Shown piece by piece: positions 44,116-52,027 of a DNA stretch of 64,000 nt. The notes under the pieces were generated by a model, which saw only the letters and a list, made by a program, of their open reading frames with translations, had not been told where the DNA came from and searched no databases. Both the position numbers and the translations under genes were made by a program. The stretch is from Mesorhizobium carmichaelinearum (lineage in GTDB: Bacteria > Pseudomonadota > Alphaproteobacteria > Rhizobiales > Rhizobiaceae). Position 1 is the stretch's first letter. Every line of letters starts with the position of its first letter. Location of the stretch: NCBI RefSeq assembly GCF_900199455.1, contig NZ_FZQR01000005.1:124001-188000 (forward strand), given 5' to 3'.

Positions 44116-45030
44116 ATGCGCATGAACATCCATGACCTCGAAGCCTTCATCGCCGTGGTGGAAACCGGCTCGATCGTTGGCGCCTCGGCCAGGCTCAACC
44201 TCACCCAGCCGGGTGTCACCCGGCGCATCCAGAACCTCGAGGATGGGCTGGCGACGGCACTGCTCGACCGTCAGTCGAAGCCGCTGAAGCCGACGGCGTC
44301 CGGGCGCGAGGCCTATGAGCATGGCAGGCGCGTGCTGCGCTCGCTGGAGGATTTAAAGGCTGGCGTGTCGCCGCAGGGCGAGGTCAAGGGCGAATTCCGC
44401 CTGGGCATCATGCCCTATCTCTCCGATGCGGCATTGGCGCTGCCGCTCGACAGCCTGCGTGCCGCCTTTCCGCAACTGACGCTGCGCATCACCTCGGGCT
44501 GGTCGCCTAGGCTGGTGGAGCAGGTGGCGCGCAGCGAGCTCGACGCGGTGGCCGTTTGCCTCGCCGAAGGCCTGGCGCCGCCGGACGAACTGGTCTGCGA
44601 CGATCTCGGCACGCAATCGGTGCTGCTGGTCGCGTCCCCCAGCCTCGGCGTGCCGAAGCCGGCGAAGCTCGCCGACCTGTCGCGCTTTGCCTGGGTGATG
44701 AGCGAAAACGGCTGCGGTTTTCGCGCCTTCATCCGCCAGAGTCTCGAGGCGGCAAGGTTGCCGTTCCAGGTCGGTGTGGAAGCGCTCGGCGTCGACCTCA
44801 GAATGTCGCTGGTGGCGCGCGGCCACGGCATCGGCATCGTCACGCCGGGCGCCTTCGCCGACAGCCGCTGGCGAGACAAGGTGGAGGTCATCGACTGCCC
44901 GGACTTCAAACCGCAAGTACGCGCCTGGGTGCTGCACCGCCCGCCGGCGGGACGGCTGAGCCGGCCCATCGCGCTGTTTCGAGATGCGCTGATCGACGGG
45001 CTGAAGGTGCCGATGCCGTTGCTGTCGTGA
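44116..45030 (+). CDS. LysR-family transcriptional regulator
   Basis: A 304-residue regulator. The winged helix-turn-helix covers residues 1-62 (LEAFIAVVETGSIVGASARLNLTQPGVTRRIQNLE). The periplasmic-binding-like effector domain starts near residue 90 (GEFRLGIMPYLSDAALAL). ATG at 44116 and ATG at 44122 are both possible starts; the leader is AT-rich without a strong binding site. It is divergent from the MFS gene and most likely controls it and itself in response to a small molecule. Confidence 0.93.
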   Translation: MRMNIHDLEAFIAVVETGSIVGASARLNLTQPGVTRRIQNLEDGLATALLDRQSKPLKPTASGREAYEHGRRVLRSLEDLKAGVSPQGEVKGEFRLGIMPYLSDAALALPLDSLRAAFPQLTLRITSGWSPRLVEQVARSELDAVAVCLAEGLAPPDELVCDDLGTQSVLLVASPSLGVPKPAKLADLSRFAWVMSENGCGFRAFIRQSLEAARLPFQVGVEALGVDLRMSLVARGHGIGIVTPGAFADSRWRDKVEVIDCPDFKPQVRAWVLHRPPAGRLSRPIALFRDALIDGLKVPMPLLS

Positions 45031-45101
45031 GCCCGGTGGCCAGTTCTCCGTTGTCGAGAGAAAGGCACCTCAATAGGGTGAACACTCCGTGGGAGGGTGT
45101 C

Positions 45102-45540
45102 GTGTCGGTCAGCATTTGCGTTTATTGGGGTCCCAGGCAACGACCTCTCACTTTGGAACCAGCGTCATGGGAATCTAGAAGCGTCGACCTCGGTCCATTG
45201 CGGTGCCTATTCGCAATATCTGTCCGAAGACAGCCAGAACAATGCCTTGCTCGAACTCAGCTTTCCGAACAAAGAAGGGCTTGCAGTTGGTGTTCTTCTG
45301 TATGTGTTCCGGGAAGCCATCGACATATGGCAACCTGTCTGGGGGACGATCTGGCGATATGTCCATGGCGGGCATCCCGCTAGCGCGCCTTGGGATTCGA
45401 GCCATGTCCAATTCGCCTTCTACCAGTCGCAAAGCGGGTTGGGGCCAGCAGGTCGCGGCATAGGAGGGCAACAAGTGCTAGGCACCCAAGGTCGTCTCTG
45501 GGTTAACGAAGCGGCGTCGTCTTTCATGGAGAAGGAATAA
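45102..45540 (+). pseudogene. Decayed Imm52-like immunity gene
   Basis: A GTG at 45102 preceded by GGGAGG starts VSVSICVYWGPRQR, which resembles the N-terminus of Imm52-type immunity proteins. Within 15 codons the coding frame switches. From about 45134 a second frame continues with GNDLSLWNQRHGNLEASTSVHCGAYS and AIDIWQPVWGTIWRYVHGG, resembling the middle of the same family. About 50 residues expected between the two parts are missing. The gene is therefore internally deleted and frameshifted. The family assignment is from remembered pattern and needs a profile search. Confidence 0.45.
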
Positions 45541-45548
45541 AGATCGTA

Positions 45549-46006
45549 GTGCCACACGCTTTTGCTCATCATGTTGACAAGCCACTTCGCGCCCAACACC
45601 TTCAGTCGATGCAGAACTGCTGGCCAGACATTGTCGCTTCCATTCGAGACAGGCGCTTGAACCCAGCCGATCCAGTCGCTGTGGCGTTTGGCGGTGTGGA
45701 GACGCTTGCATCGTTCATAGCAAGCGGTTCCTTGAACTCGGTTCTGTATGGGTGGACGTCCATGTTTGACCTGTGCATCCAGCAGTCGATGTCGAGCCTT
45801 ATTCCGGACCTTACCTGAGGGTGAGCCCGTTGCATTCGGGGCTGATAGAGTTCCGGTATGTTGATACGGCAATCGCGCGAAGACAGTGGCAGAGGGAGAC
45901 GACGCCCGATGCTGTCGTGCCGAGGTTCATGCGCTTCATGGATCAGCTCGGATGGACAGTGGAGCCGATACGGCAGAACGATTCAACCCAGGCCAAAAGC
46001 CCTTAG
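45549..46006 (+). pseudogene. Frameshifted unknown gene
   Basis: One frame (to 45818) reads WPDIVASIRDRRLNPADPVAVAFGG and SGSLNSVLYGWTSMFDL. The other (45773-46006) reads VEPYSGPYLRVSPLHSG and IEFRYVDTAIARRQWQRETTPDAVVPRFM. Each has normal protein character only on its side of 45770-45785, so a single protein of about 145 residues has been shifted there. I do not recognise the family. It sits in the same decayed patch as the Imm52-like remnant. Confidence 0.45.
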
Positions 46007-46543
46007 CCTGTGTCGCGGCATTCCTGAATCCAATCAGGCGGTTGCAACGATCGTCGAACATAACGGCTTTGCTCGCGCACATCGTGCAGGCTGTCGTTCA
46101 AGCCCATGTTTTCGAATGCTGAGCAGGCCCATGAGGATATCGCCAGGTGCATGAGGTGTTAGGTACGCTTTGCATTCGACGATCACATTGCATTACCAGG
46201 TCTTGACCCCTCCGCAACGAACCCCAGATCGACCATGCCGGCGCCAGATGGGGCCGGTGCAGACGCGGGGCGCCAGCTTCATGGGCGGCGCCGCGCTGGA
46301 CGATGGTCTTATGACCATCGAACTCGGGCATCATGTGCCGGAGGCGATGATGTTGCGGGAGACCCGTGACGGGCGAGGGCGTTCCCGAAGGTTGAGCGGA
46401 TCGGACCAGAAGCAGAGCGAAAACAGCAAGCACAGATGGGGCTGGCGGCGATGCCGGCTTCAGAACGGCGCATTATCCTCCGGAGCATGGCAGGCAGTGC
46501 ATACAAACGTACCAGAAACAGGATCAAGAAAGGAGAAAGTGCA
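46007..46543. other. 537-bp region without supported gene
   Basis: An open frame at 46170-46547 overlaps the Hsp20 start and lacks family similarity or a leader. Antisense frames are Arg/His-rich shadows. The last 50 bp form the hsp20 leader with AGGAG at 46531-46535. I looked for a ROSE-type thermosensor hairpin over that site and saw no convincing one. Confidence 0.45.
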
Positions 46544-47065
46544 ATGACCATTCGTGATCTCATGCCGTGGAGCCGCGACACCAGCCAGTCTCCGACCCTC
46601 TTTCGCGAAGGCGACCGGGACCCGTTCATGGGCCTGCATCGCGAGATGAGCCGCCTGGTCGACGACATGTTCCGCGGCTTCGAGTCGCGGCTTCCATCCA
46701 TGGGCAGGTTCTCTTCGTCCGGCACCGGTTGGCCCAGCGTGGAAATCTCCGAAACCGACAAGGAGATCCGCGTGACAGCCGAGATACCCGGCATGGAGGA
46801 GAAGGACATCGAGGTGTTGCTCGATGACGGGGTCCTGACGTTGCGCGGCGAAAAACACGCCGAAACCGAGGACAAGGAGCGTCAGTTCTCCGAGCGGTTC
46901 TATGGCCGCTTCGAACGTCGCATCCCGATCGGGTTCGAAGTCGCGGAGGACAAGGTTGCGGCGGATTTCCGCAACGGCGTGCTGTCCGTGAGCTTGCCGA
47001 AGTCCGAGAAGGCGCAGAGCAAGGCGAAGCGCATCCCCATCGGCGGCAAGAGCACCAAGCACTAG
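46544..47065 (+). CDS. Small heat-shock protein, Hsp20 family
   Basis: A 173-residue alpha-crystallin-domain chaperone that holds unfolding proteins in large oligomers. The domain runs from about residue 60 to 160, with WPSVEISETDKEIRVTAEIPGMEEKDIEV, LTLRGEKHAETEDKER and FRNGVLSVSLPKSEKA (the conserved G-V-L near the end). The ATG at 46544 has AGGAG about 8 nt upstream. It belongs to the class-A-like group with FMGLHREMSRLVDDMFRGF at the N-terminus. The C-terminal RIPI motif (I-x-I anchor) is present. The TAG stop is the first part of a RIME-like repeat. Confidence 0.95.
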   Translation: MTIRDLMPWSRDTSQSPTLFREGDRDPFMGLHREMSRLVDDMFRGFESRLPSMGRFSSSGTGWPSVEISETDKEIRVTAEIPGMEEKDIEVLLDDGVLTLRGEKHAETEDKERQFSERFYGRFERRIPIGFEVAEDKVAADFRNGVLSVSLPKSEKAQSKAKRIPIGGKSTKH

Positions 47066-47102
47066 AGCAGTTCACCGTTTCACGGAAACGGTGAACTGCT
47101 CT
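47064..47102 (+). terminator. Strong hairpin after hsp20 (possible terminator)
   Basis: A perfect 18-bp stem with an ACG loop sits at the end of the hsp20 coding sequence. The downstream CTAACTCTTTGTTTTG is T-rich but not a clean U-tract. Termination or 3'-end protection of the hsp20 message is plausible. It is an intrinsic part of the repeat element, so any function is secondary. Confidence 0.45.
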
Positions 47103-47166
47103 AACTCTTTGTTTTGACGCAATTTCGGACGGAAAACCGTTTCACACTTTTCCTGAAATTGCTCTA
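47064..47166. repeat. RIME-like intergenic mosaic repeat, copy 2
   Basis: The element starts with AGAGCAGTTCACCGTTTC (47064-47081) and its exact inverse (47085-47102), an 18-bp stem with a 3-nt loop. It ends TTTTCCTGAAATTGCTCTA at 47166, as in the copy at 40871-40990. The left border provides the G of the hsp20 TAG stop and continues AGCA, the same TAGAGCA junction as at the response regulator gene. The hairpin could also stop transcription after hsp20. Confidence 0.78.
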
Positions 47167-47176
47167 GAACAGACCA

Positions 47177-47205
47177 GCCGGGCGTGCGTGCCGCGCACGC
47201 CCGGC
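47177..47205. other. GC-rich 12-bp hairpin upstream of ChaC gene
   Basis: GCCGGGCGTGCG (47177-47188) and CGCACGCCCGGC (47194-47205) form a perfect stem with a 5-nt loop. No U-tract follows. It lies in the gap between the repeat and the ChaC gene. It could be a bidirectional hairpin terminator or a transcript-stability element. Confidence 0.35.
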
Positions 47206-47287
47206 ATTGACCGGCGGATTTCGCGCCGGTCGCCCTTGAGAATCCCCCAGCCTTCGGCAACATGGCGGCAAGGCTGGGAGCGCAAGG

Positions 47288-48019
47288 ATGAGCAAGGCCA
47301 TTTCCGCCGCACCGGGCAAGTCCGCACCGCGCAAACCACCCATGGCGCTGACCGAGGCGCTGGTGGCGCGGACCATGCGGGTGGTCGAGGATGCCGGGCC
47401 GACGCCGGGCATGGTCTATATGCTGGACGCCGACTACGCGCGGTTTCGCGACGAGATCCTGGCCAGCGCACCGCCTGGACCGCTGAAACTGTTCGCCTAT
47501 GGTTCGCTGTTGTGGAAGCCGGCCGGCGAGGTGACGGGTGGCGAACGCGCGGTGGCGCGGGGCTGGCACCGGTCGTTCTGCTTCACGGTGCAGCGCTTTC
47601 GCGGCACGCTTGAGCAGCCCGGCCTGATGATGGCGCTCGACCGCGGCGGCCAGTGTCAGGGCATGGTGTTCGAGATCGCCGAGCCGGTCGCCGAAAATCT
47701 CGAAGCGCTGTTGCGCCGCGAGATGACCATCCTGCCCGCCGTCAACGTGCCGCGCTGGCTGCAGGTCAGCACCGAGAGCGGGGCGAGCCGGGCGCTCGGG
47801 TTCGTCGTCGATCCCGCCAATCCGCGCTACGCCGGCAAGCTCGACAAACCTGCGGTCGCGGCGACGCTGGCCAAGGCCGTCGGCCACTGGGGCTCAGGTG
47901 CGCAATATCTGTTCGAGACCATCCGCCATCTCGACGCCTGCGGCATACGCGACCGCAATCTCTGGCAGTTGCAGGAACTGGTGGCGCAGGAGATCGGCCG
48001 CGTCGATGCGGTCGTCTAG
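47288..48019 (+). CDS. ChaC-type gamma-glutamylcyclotransferase
   Basis: A 243-residue cytosolic protein with the ChaC/GGCT-like fold. The glycine-rich substrate loop is LKLFAYGSLLWKP at about residues 75-87, followed by ARGWHRSFCF, FRGTLEQPGLMMALDRGG and CQGMVFEI, all typical of ChaC. The family cleaves glutathione into 5-oxoproline and Cys-Gly. AAGG lies just before the ATG, a close spacing. It appears to be transcribed alone. Confidence 0.9.
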   Translation: MSKAISAAPGKSAPRKPPMALTEALVARTMRVVEDAGPTPGMVYMLDADYARFRDEILASAPPGPLKLFAYGSLLWKPAGEVTGGERAVARGWHRSFCFTVQRFRGTLEQPGLMMALDRGGQCQGMVFEIAEPVAENLEALLRREMTILPAVNVPRWLQVSTESGASRALGFVVDPANPRYAGKLDKPAVAATLAKAVGHWGSGAQYLFETIRHLDACGIRDRNLWQLQELVAQEIGRVDAVV

Positions 48020-48108
48020 CCATTTCCGCCTCTTCCAATCTTCCGCTTGACGAACATATATCCCTGTGGTTATACGTCAACCAATAGCCAACGGGTTATC
48101 GATTGCAG

Positions 48109-48432
48109 ATGCCGGACGCTCACGACATGCTCTTCAGGACGCTCGCCGACCCGACCAGGCGGGCGATCTTCGAGCGACTGTGCCGCCAGGGGGAGCAGAC
48201 GGTGGGCGCGCTGACGAGCCAGTCCGGCGTCTCGCAGCCGGCGGTGTCGAAGCATCTCGGCCTGCTCAAGCAGGCCGGGCTGGTGCGTGACCGCCATGAA
48301 GGCCGCCAGACGCACTACAGCGCGCAGCTCGGTGCGCTGGCACCGCTGATGGACTGGACACGTGAGATGGCCGGGTTCTGGGAGGCCCGGTTCGATGATC
48401 TCGAGGATTTGCTCAAAAGGATGGACCATTGA
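48109..48432 (+). CDS. ArsR-family transcriptional regulator
   Basis: A 107-residue winged-helix repressor without cysteine-based metal sites in the expected helices (one Cys only, CRQGEQ). LADPTRRAIFERL, VGALTSQSGVSQPAVSKHLGLLKQAGLV and HYSAQLGAL match the ArsR/SdpR-like branch paired with SRPBCC proteins. I start at ATG 48109; a TTG two codons earlier is possible. Its stop overlaps the start of the SRPBCC gene, so the pair is translationally coupled. Repeated GGTTAT half-sites at about 48068 and 48094 in the leader could be its operator. Confidence 0.9.
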   Translation: MPDAHDMLFRTLADPTRRAIFERLCRQGEQTVGALTSQSGVSQPAVSKHLGLLKQAGLVRDRHEGRQTHYSAQLGALAPLMDWTREMAGFWEARFDDLEDLLKRMDH

Positions 48433-48860
48433 ACGATAGTGCCCAGGAGACCCGCACTGTCGTCGTCGAGCGGCAGATTTCCCATCCGCCGGAAAAACTC
48501 TGGCGCGCGCTGACGCAACCGCATCTGATCGAGGAGTGGCTGATGAAGAACGATTTCAAGCCCGCTGTCGGCCACCGCTTCAACATCAGCGCCGATTGGG
48601 GCGGCGTGCTCGACTGCGAAGTGTTGGCCGTCGAACCCAACAAGACGCTGTCCTACACCTGGAACCTCGCGCACCCGGATCCGGCGTTCGATCTCAGGAG
48701 CGTGGTGACCTTCACGCTCACCCCGACGCCAACCGGAACGCATCTGCGCATGGAGCAATCCGGCTTCCGCCCCGATCAGCGGCGGGCCTATGGCGGCGCC
48801 AAGATGGGCTGGCCGCAATTCCTGGAGAAGCTGGAACAGCTTCTGGAGCGCACGGACTAG
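48429..48860 (+). CDS. SRPBCC/AHSA1 domain protein
   Basis: A 143-residue START/Bet v1-like fold protein of the AHSA1 type (VVERQISHPPEKLWRALTQPHLIEEWLM, FNISADWGGVLDCEVLAVEPNKTLSYTW, LRMEQSGF). Such proteins hold a hydrophobic ligand in a cavity. The start is TTG overlapping the ArsR stop. The ArsR-SRPBCC pair is a recurrent module, in which the regulator probably senses and controls its partner's ligand. The ligand is unknown. Confidence 0.9.
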   Translation: MNDSAQETRTVVVERQISHPPEKLWRALTQPHLIEEWLMKNDFKPAVGHRFNISADWGGVLDCEVLAVEPNKTLSYTWNLAHPDPAFDLRSVVTFTLTPTPTGTHLRMEQSGFRPDQRRAYGGAKMGWPQFLEKLEQLLERTD

Positions 48861-48936
48861 ATCCGCCGGCCAGATTGAAAACCGCAACTGACGAACCAGG
48901 CGGCTTGCCGCCAGCAAAAACCTATGGAGAAAGACG

Positions 48937-49329
48937 ATGAAGATCAAACTGACCAGCATCTATGTCGACGACCAGGAAAAGGCGCTTGCCTTCTATACCG
49001 GCGTGCTCGGCCTGACCAAGAAGGCTGATTTCAGCAACGGGCCGTTCCGCTGGCTGACGGTCGCCTCGCCGGATGAACCCGAGGGCACCGAGCTGCAGCT
49101 GGCGCTCAACAACCAGCCGGCCGCTAAGGCCTACCAGCAGGCGATGTTCGAGCAGGGCCAGCCGGCGGTGATGTTCTTCACCGACGACGTCAAGGGCGAC
49201 CATGAGCGCATCACGGCGCGCGGCGGCACCTTCGCCATGGCGCCGACCGAGGTGACCGGTTCGACCATCGCCAAGCTGAACGACGGCTGCGGCAATCTCA
49301 TCCAGATCACCCAACTGGCGCGTTGGTAG
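48937..49329 (+). CDS. VOC-family (glyoxalase/dioxygenase-like) protein
   Basis: A 130-residue protein with two beta-alpha-beta-beta-beta modules. IYVDDQEKALAFYTGVLGLTKKADF begins the first, and VMFFTDDVKGDHERITARGGTFAMAPTEV the second, with a C-terminal CGNLIQITQ. Many relatives are metal-dependent lyases or bind thiol-reactive drugs. GGAG precedes the ATG by 7 nt. It continues the ArsR-SRPBCC gene string (76-bp gap) and may share its promoter. Confidence 0.9.
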   Translation: MKIKLTSIYVDDQEKALAFYTGVLGLTKKADFSNGPFRWLTVASPDEPEGTELQLALNNQPAAKAYQQAMFEQGQPAVMFFTDDVKGDHERITARGGTFAMAPTEVTGSTIAKLNDGCGNLIQITQLARW

Positions 49330-49368
49330 CAGCGCCCGGTTTCACGCATTTTTTCAGAGGAGGTCATC

Positions 49369-49590
49369 TTGGACTGGAGCAATTGGATCGGGCAGACGCA
49401 TCGCTGGCTGTCGATCATCTTCACGGCGACCGTCGTCGCCAATTTCGTCACCATGGCGTTTGGACAGCCGCCCGCCTGGGTGGTCTATTCGCCACTGCCG
49501 CCGCTCTTCCTTATGCTGTTCAGCGGCCTCTATATGTTCGTGCTGCCCTATGTCGGGAAAGGACGCAGCGTGCAGCGCGTCAACGGATAG
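49369..49590 (+). CDS. Small membrane protein
   Basis: A 73-residue protein with two hydrophobic helices (WLSIIFTATVVANFVTMAF and LPPLFLMLFSGLYMFVLPYV). The start codon is TTG: AGAGGAGG sits 6 nt upstream, a strong site that decides it. It follows the VOC gene by 39 bp and precedes a DUF1801 gene by 11 bp, so it is part of the same operon. No family recognised with confidence. Confidence 0.72.
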   Translation: MDWSNWIGQTHRWLSIIFTATVVANFVTMAFGQPPAWVVYSPLPPLFLMLFSGLYMFVLPYVGKGRSVQRVNG

Positions 49591-49601
49591 GATGAAAGCC
49601 T

Positions 49602-50030
49602 ATGGCCAAGTCGACCGCCGCCAAGGCTGAGCCAAAACTGCTTTCCGGCGGCAACCCGCGGATCGCCAAGGGTTATGGTGATGCTCCGGTGCAGGCCTAT
49701 ATCGCGGCGATGCCTGGCTGGAAGCGCGAGATGGGCGAGCGGCTCGACGCGCTCATCTCGCGTGCCGTGCCCGGTGTCGAGAAGGCGGTCAAATGGAACT
49801 CGCCGCTCTATGGCGTCGAGGGCGAGGGCTGGTTCCTCGGCGTCCATTGCTTCACCAAATACATCAAGGTGGCCTTCTTTCGTGGCGCCTCGCTGCAGCC
49901 GGTGCCGCCGGGTGAATCCCGGAGCCAGGACACGCGCTACCTCAACATCCATGAGGACGACGCATTCGACGAGGCGCAATTCAGCGCCTGGGTGAAGCAG
50001 GCCAGCCAATTGCCTGGCGAGCGCATGTGA
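49602..50030 (+). CDS. DUF1801 domain protein
   Basis: A 142-residue soluble protein with the YdhG/DUF1801 pattern: VQAYIAAMPGWKREMGERLDALI, VPGVEKAVKWNSPLYG, CFTKYIKVAFFRGA. Structures of this family show a small alpha/beta fold; the function is unknown. GGATGAAAG precedes the ATG. It is tightly linked to the small membrane protein gene upstream and to a second, divergent DUF1801 paralog 34 bp downstream. Confidence 0.88.
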   Translation: MAKSTAAKAEPKLLSGGNPRIAKGYGDAPVQAYIAAMPGWKREMGERLDALISRAVPGVEKAVKWNSPLYGVEGEGWFLGVHCFTKYIKVAFFRGASLQPVPPGESRSQDTRYLNIHEDDAFDEAQFSAWVKQASQLPGERM

Positions 50031-50064
50031 GCGCTCTATTGTTCATATTTTGAGGAGAGACAGC

Positions 50065-50457
50065 ATGACCGGATCGCAGGAGAGCAAATCTCCCTCGGAG
50101 CTGATCGACGGCAGGATCACGGAACTCGGAGACTGGCGCGGCGAGATGCTGGCCCGGCTGCGCGCGCTCATCCATCAAGCCGATCCCGACGTGGTCGAGA
50201 CATGGAAGTGGCGCGGCGTGCCGGTGTGGGAGCATGACGGCATGATCTGCACGGGCGAGACCTATAAGAGCGTCGTCAAGCTGACCTTCGCCAAAGGTGC
50301 TGCGCTGCCCGATCCGGCGAAGCTGTTCAACTCCAGCCTCGAAGGCAACACGCGGCGGGCTATTGATTTTCAGAAGGGTGAAGAGGTCAATGAGGATGCG
50401 CTGAAGGCGTTGGTGCGGGCTGCGGTGGCTTTGAACAAGTCGAAGGGCCGCAGGTAA
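50065..50457 (+). CDS. DUF1801 domain protein (second paralog)
   Basis: A 130-residue protein of the same broad family, with LARLRALIHQADPDVVETWKWRGVPVWEHDGMICTGETYKSVVKLTFAKGA. It shares little sequence with its neighbour beyond the fold pattern, so the pair is probably an old duplication. The ATG at 50065 follows GAGGAGAG. It is the last gene of the string that starts with ArsR, and a palindromic repeat follows 42 bp after its stop. Confidence 0.85.
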   Translation: MTGSQESKSPSELIDGRITELGDWRGEMLARLRALIHQADPDVVETWKWRGVPVWEHDGMICTGETYKSVVKLTFAKGAALPDPAKLFNSSLEGNTRRAIDFQKGEEVNEDALKALVRAAVALNKSKGRR

Positions 50458-50499
50458 TTCTGCTGCGTCATAGCCCTTTGCGCATAACCGTCGACGTCA

Positions 50500-50672
50500 G
50501 CGCTGCCCCTCATCTGCCTGCCGGCATCTTCTCCCCGTAAACGGGGCGAAGGATGCTGTTGTCGCCGCTTTCGCCAATCGCCAACGTTGCGAGAAAGGCG
50601 CCGGCGTTGCGGCCAGCCCCTCTCGCCCCGTTTACGGGGAGAGATGTCCGGCAGGACAGTGAGGGGCAGCGC
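50500..50672. repeat. CCCCGTAAACGGGG palindromic element, copy 1
   Basis: Outer arms GCGCTGCCCCTCA (50500) and its inverse at 50672, with CTCCCCGTAAACGGGGCGA and its inverse TCGCCCCGTTTACGGGGAG inside, form a 173-nt imperfect palindrome. The central part (TTTCGCCAATCGCCAACG) recurs at about 58724-58742. The same element type occurs at 58599-58830. Found only between genes, it behaves like a dispersed extragenic repeat. Confidence 0.75.
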
Positions 50673-50839
50673 CGAAGCCAGAAGATTGCCAATGACTTTG
50701 ACGCTGCAAGACAGCAGGTAAGAGTGGCCCCAGCCTGCCACCCCAAAACCAGCCCATGTTTACGATCTGGGAAGCTTGATGGTGCTAGACATCTTGGAGT
50801 GACGGCTGGCCACCTTGGCCGGCCCCGGATGGATTCGCC

Positions 50840-51934
50840 ATGAACAGCCCGATGCGCATGCCGTGGGTGGACACGGCCAAAGGCCTCTCGATCATCCTCG
50901 TGGTCATGATGTATTCGGCCTACAACACCGGCGAGTATACGGGCGGCGTCGGTTTCCTGCACTATGTCATCGGCTTCGCGACGCCGTTCCGCATGCCGGA
51001 ATTCTTCCTGATCTCAGGCCTGTTCCTGTCGCAGGTGATCGACCGGCCGTGGCGGCGCTACATCGACCGGCGCGCCGTCCACTATCTCTATTTCTACGTG
51101 CTGTGGGCGATCATCTCGATCGGGCTGAAGATCGGCATCTTCAGCCGCGATCCCGGCGGCATGCTGCACGACCTCGCAATGGCCGTCGTCCAGCCCTATG
51201 GCGTGCTGTGGTTCATCTACATGCTGGCGGTGTTCGGCCTTGTCGCCAAGCTGCTGCGGCAGTTCCGCGTGCCCGCCTGGATCGTCATCCCGTGTGCGGC
51301 CGCCTTGCAGATGTGGGCGCCGCATCCCGACAGCTATGCGCTTGAACAATTCGCGGCCTATTTCGTGTTCTTCTATGTCGGCTTCGTCATGGCACCTTTG
51401 GTGTTCCGGCTCGTTGAGTGGACGCAGCCCCGCCCGGCGCTGGCCGTCGCCGGCCTGCTAGTGTGGGCGATCGTCAACGGCCTGCTTGTCTATTCGCCGG
51501 GCTATGCCATGCAGCCGGTCGGCATGCAGATGGGCCTGGCGACATGGCCGCCGCTGCATCTCACTTTGGCCGTCGCAGGCGCCGTGGCGCTTTGCGTGCT
51601 TGGCGGCTTTCTGTCGACATTCGCCGCGATGGAATGGCTGCGCTGGCTCGGCGAACATTCGCTGGTCGTCTATGTCGCCTTCACCATCCCGATGTCGCTG
51701 TTCCGTGGCGCCGCACTGGCAAGCGGCCTGCTGACCGACACGGGCATGCTCAGCCTGGCGGTGCTGCTGGTCTCGACCATCAGCCCGGTGGTGCTCTACC
51801 TCATCATCCAGCGCGTCGGCTTCGGCATGTTCCTGTTCGAGCGGCCGGCCTGGGCGCATATCGACAACAGCGTGCCGCAGGCAGCACCAAAAACGGCGCT
51901 GCCCGCTGCCGCCGCCCAATCAAGCCGGACATAG
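50840..51934 (+). CDS. Acyltransferase-3-family membrane protein
   Basis: A 364-residue protein with about ten hydrophobic helices. The N-terminal MPWVDTAKGLSIILVVMMYS with the first-helix Asp, and the FRMPEFFLISGLFLSQ segment after helix 2, match the acyl_transf_3 (OafB/NodX-like) family that acetylates exported glycans. No good ribosome binding site is seen; the ATG lies 168 bp after the palindromic repeat. A RIME-like repeat begins 8 bp after its stop. Substrate unknown; a surface polysaccharide is typical. Confidence 0.87.
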   Translation: MNSPMRMPWVDTAKGLSIILVVMMYSAYNTGEYTGGVGFLHYVIGFATPFRMPEFFLISGLFLSQVIDRPWRRYIDRRAVHYLYFYVLWAIISIGLKIGIFSRDPGGMLHDLAMAVVQPYGVLWFIYMLAVFGLVAKLLRQFRVPAWIVIPCAAALQMWAPHPDSYALEQFAAYFVFFYVGFVMAPLVFRLVEWTQPRPALAVAGLLVWAIVNGLLVYSPGYAMQPVGMQMGLATWPPLHLTLAVAGAVALCVLGGFLSTFAAMEWLRWLGEHSLVVYVAFTIPMSLFRGAALASGLLTDTGMLSLAVLLVSTISPVVLYLIIQRVGFGMFLFERPAWAHIDNSVPQAAPKTALPAAAAQSSRT

Positions 51935-51942
51935 TCGAGCCT

Positions 51943-52024
51943 GAGCAATTCCAGGAAAAGTGTGAAGCGGTTTTCCCGGGAAAAGCGCATAGCGCTTTCC
52001 CTTGGGAATTGCGTCATAACAAGA
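51943..52024. repeat. RIME-like intergenic mosaic repeat, copy 3 (partial)
   Basis: GAGCAATTCCAGGAAAAGTG, then GAAGCGGTTTTCCCGGGAAA, AGCGCATAGCGCTTTCCC and GGGAATTGCGTCATAACAA match, in reverse, the inner parts of the element at 40871-40990. The outer hairpin arm present in the other two copies is missing here. It fills the 93-bp gap between two convergent genes. Confidence 0.7.
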
Positions 52025-52027
52025 GTC

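Noticed and set aside
45420..45872. 150-codon minus-strand frame
   Set aside because: Antisense to two plus-strand remnants that have better protein character; Trp/Pro/Arg-rich and without leader.
46170..46547. 125-codon plus-strand frame before hsp20
   Set aside because: No ribosome binding site or family similarity, and it overlaps the hsp20 start in another frame.
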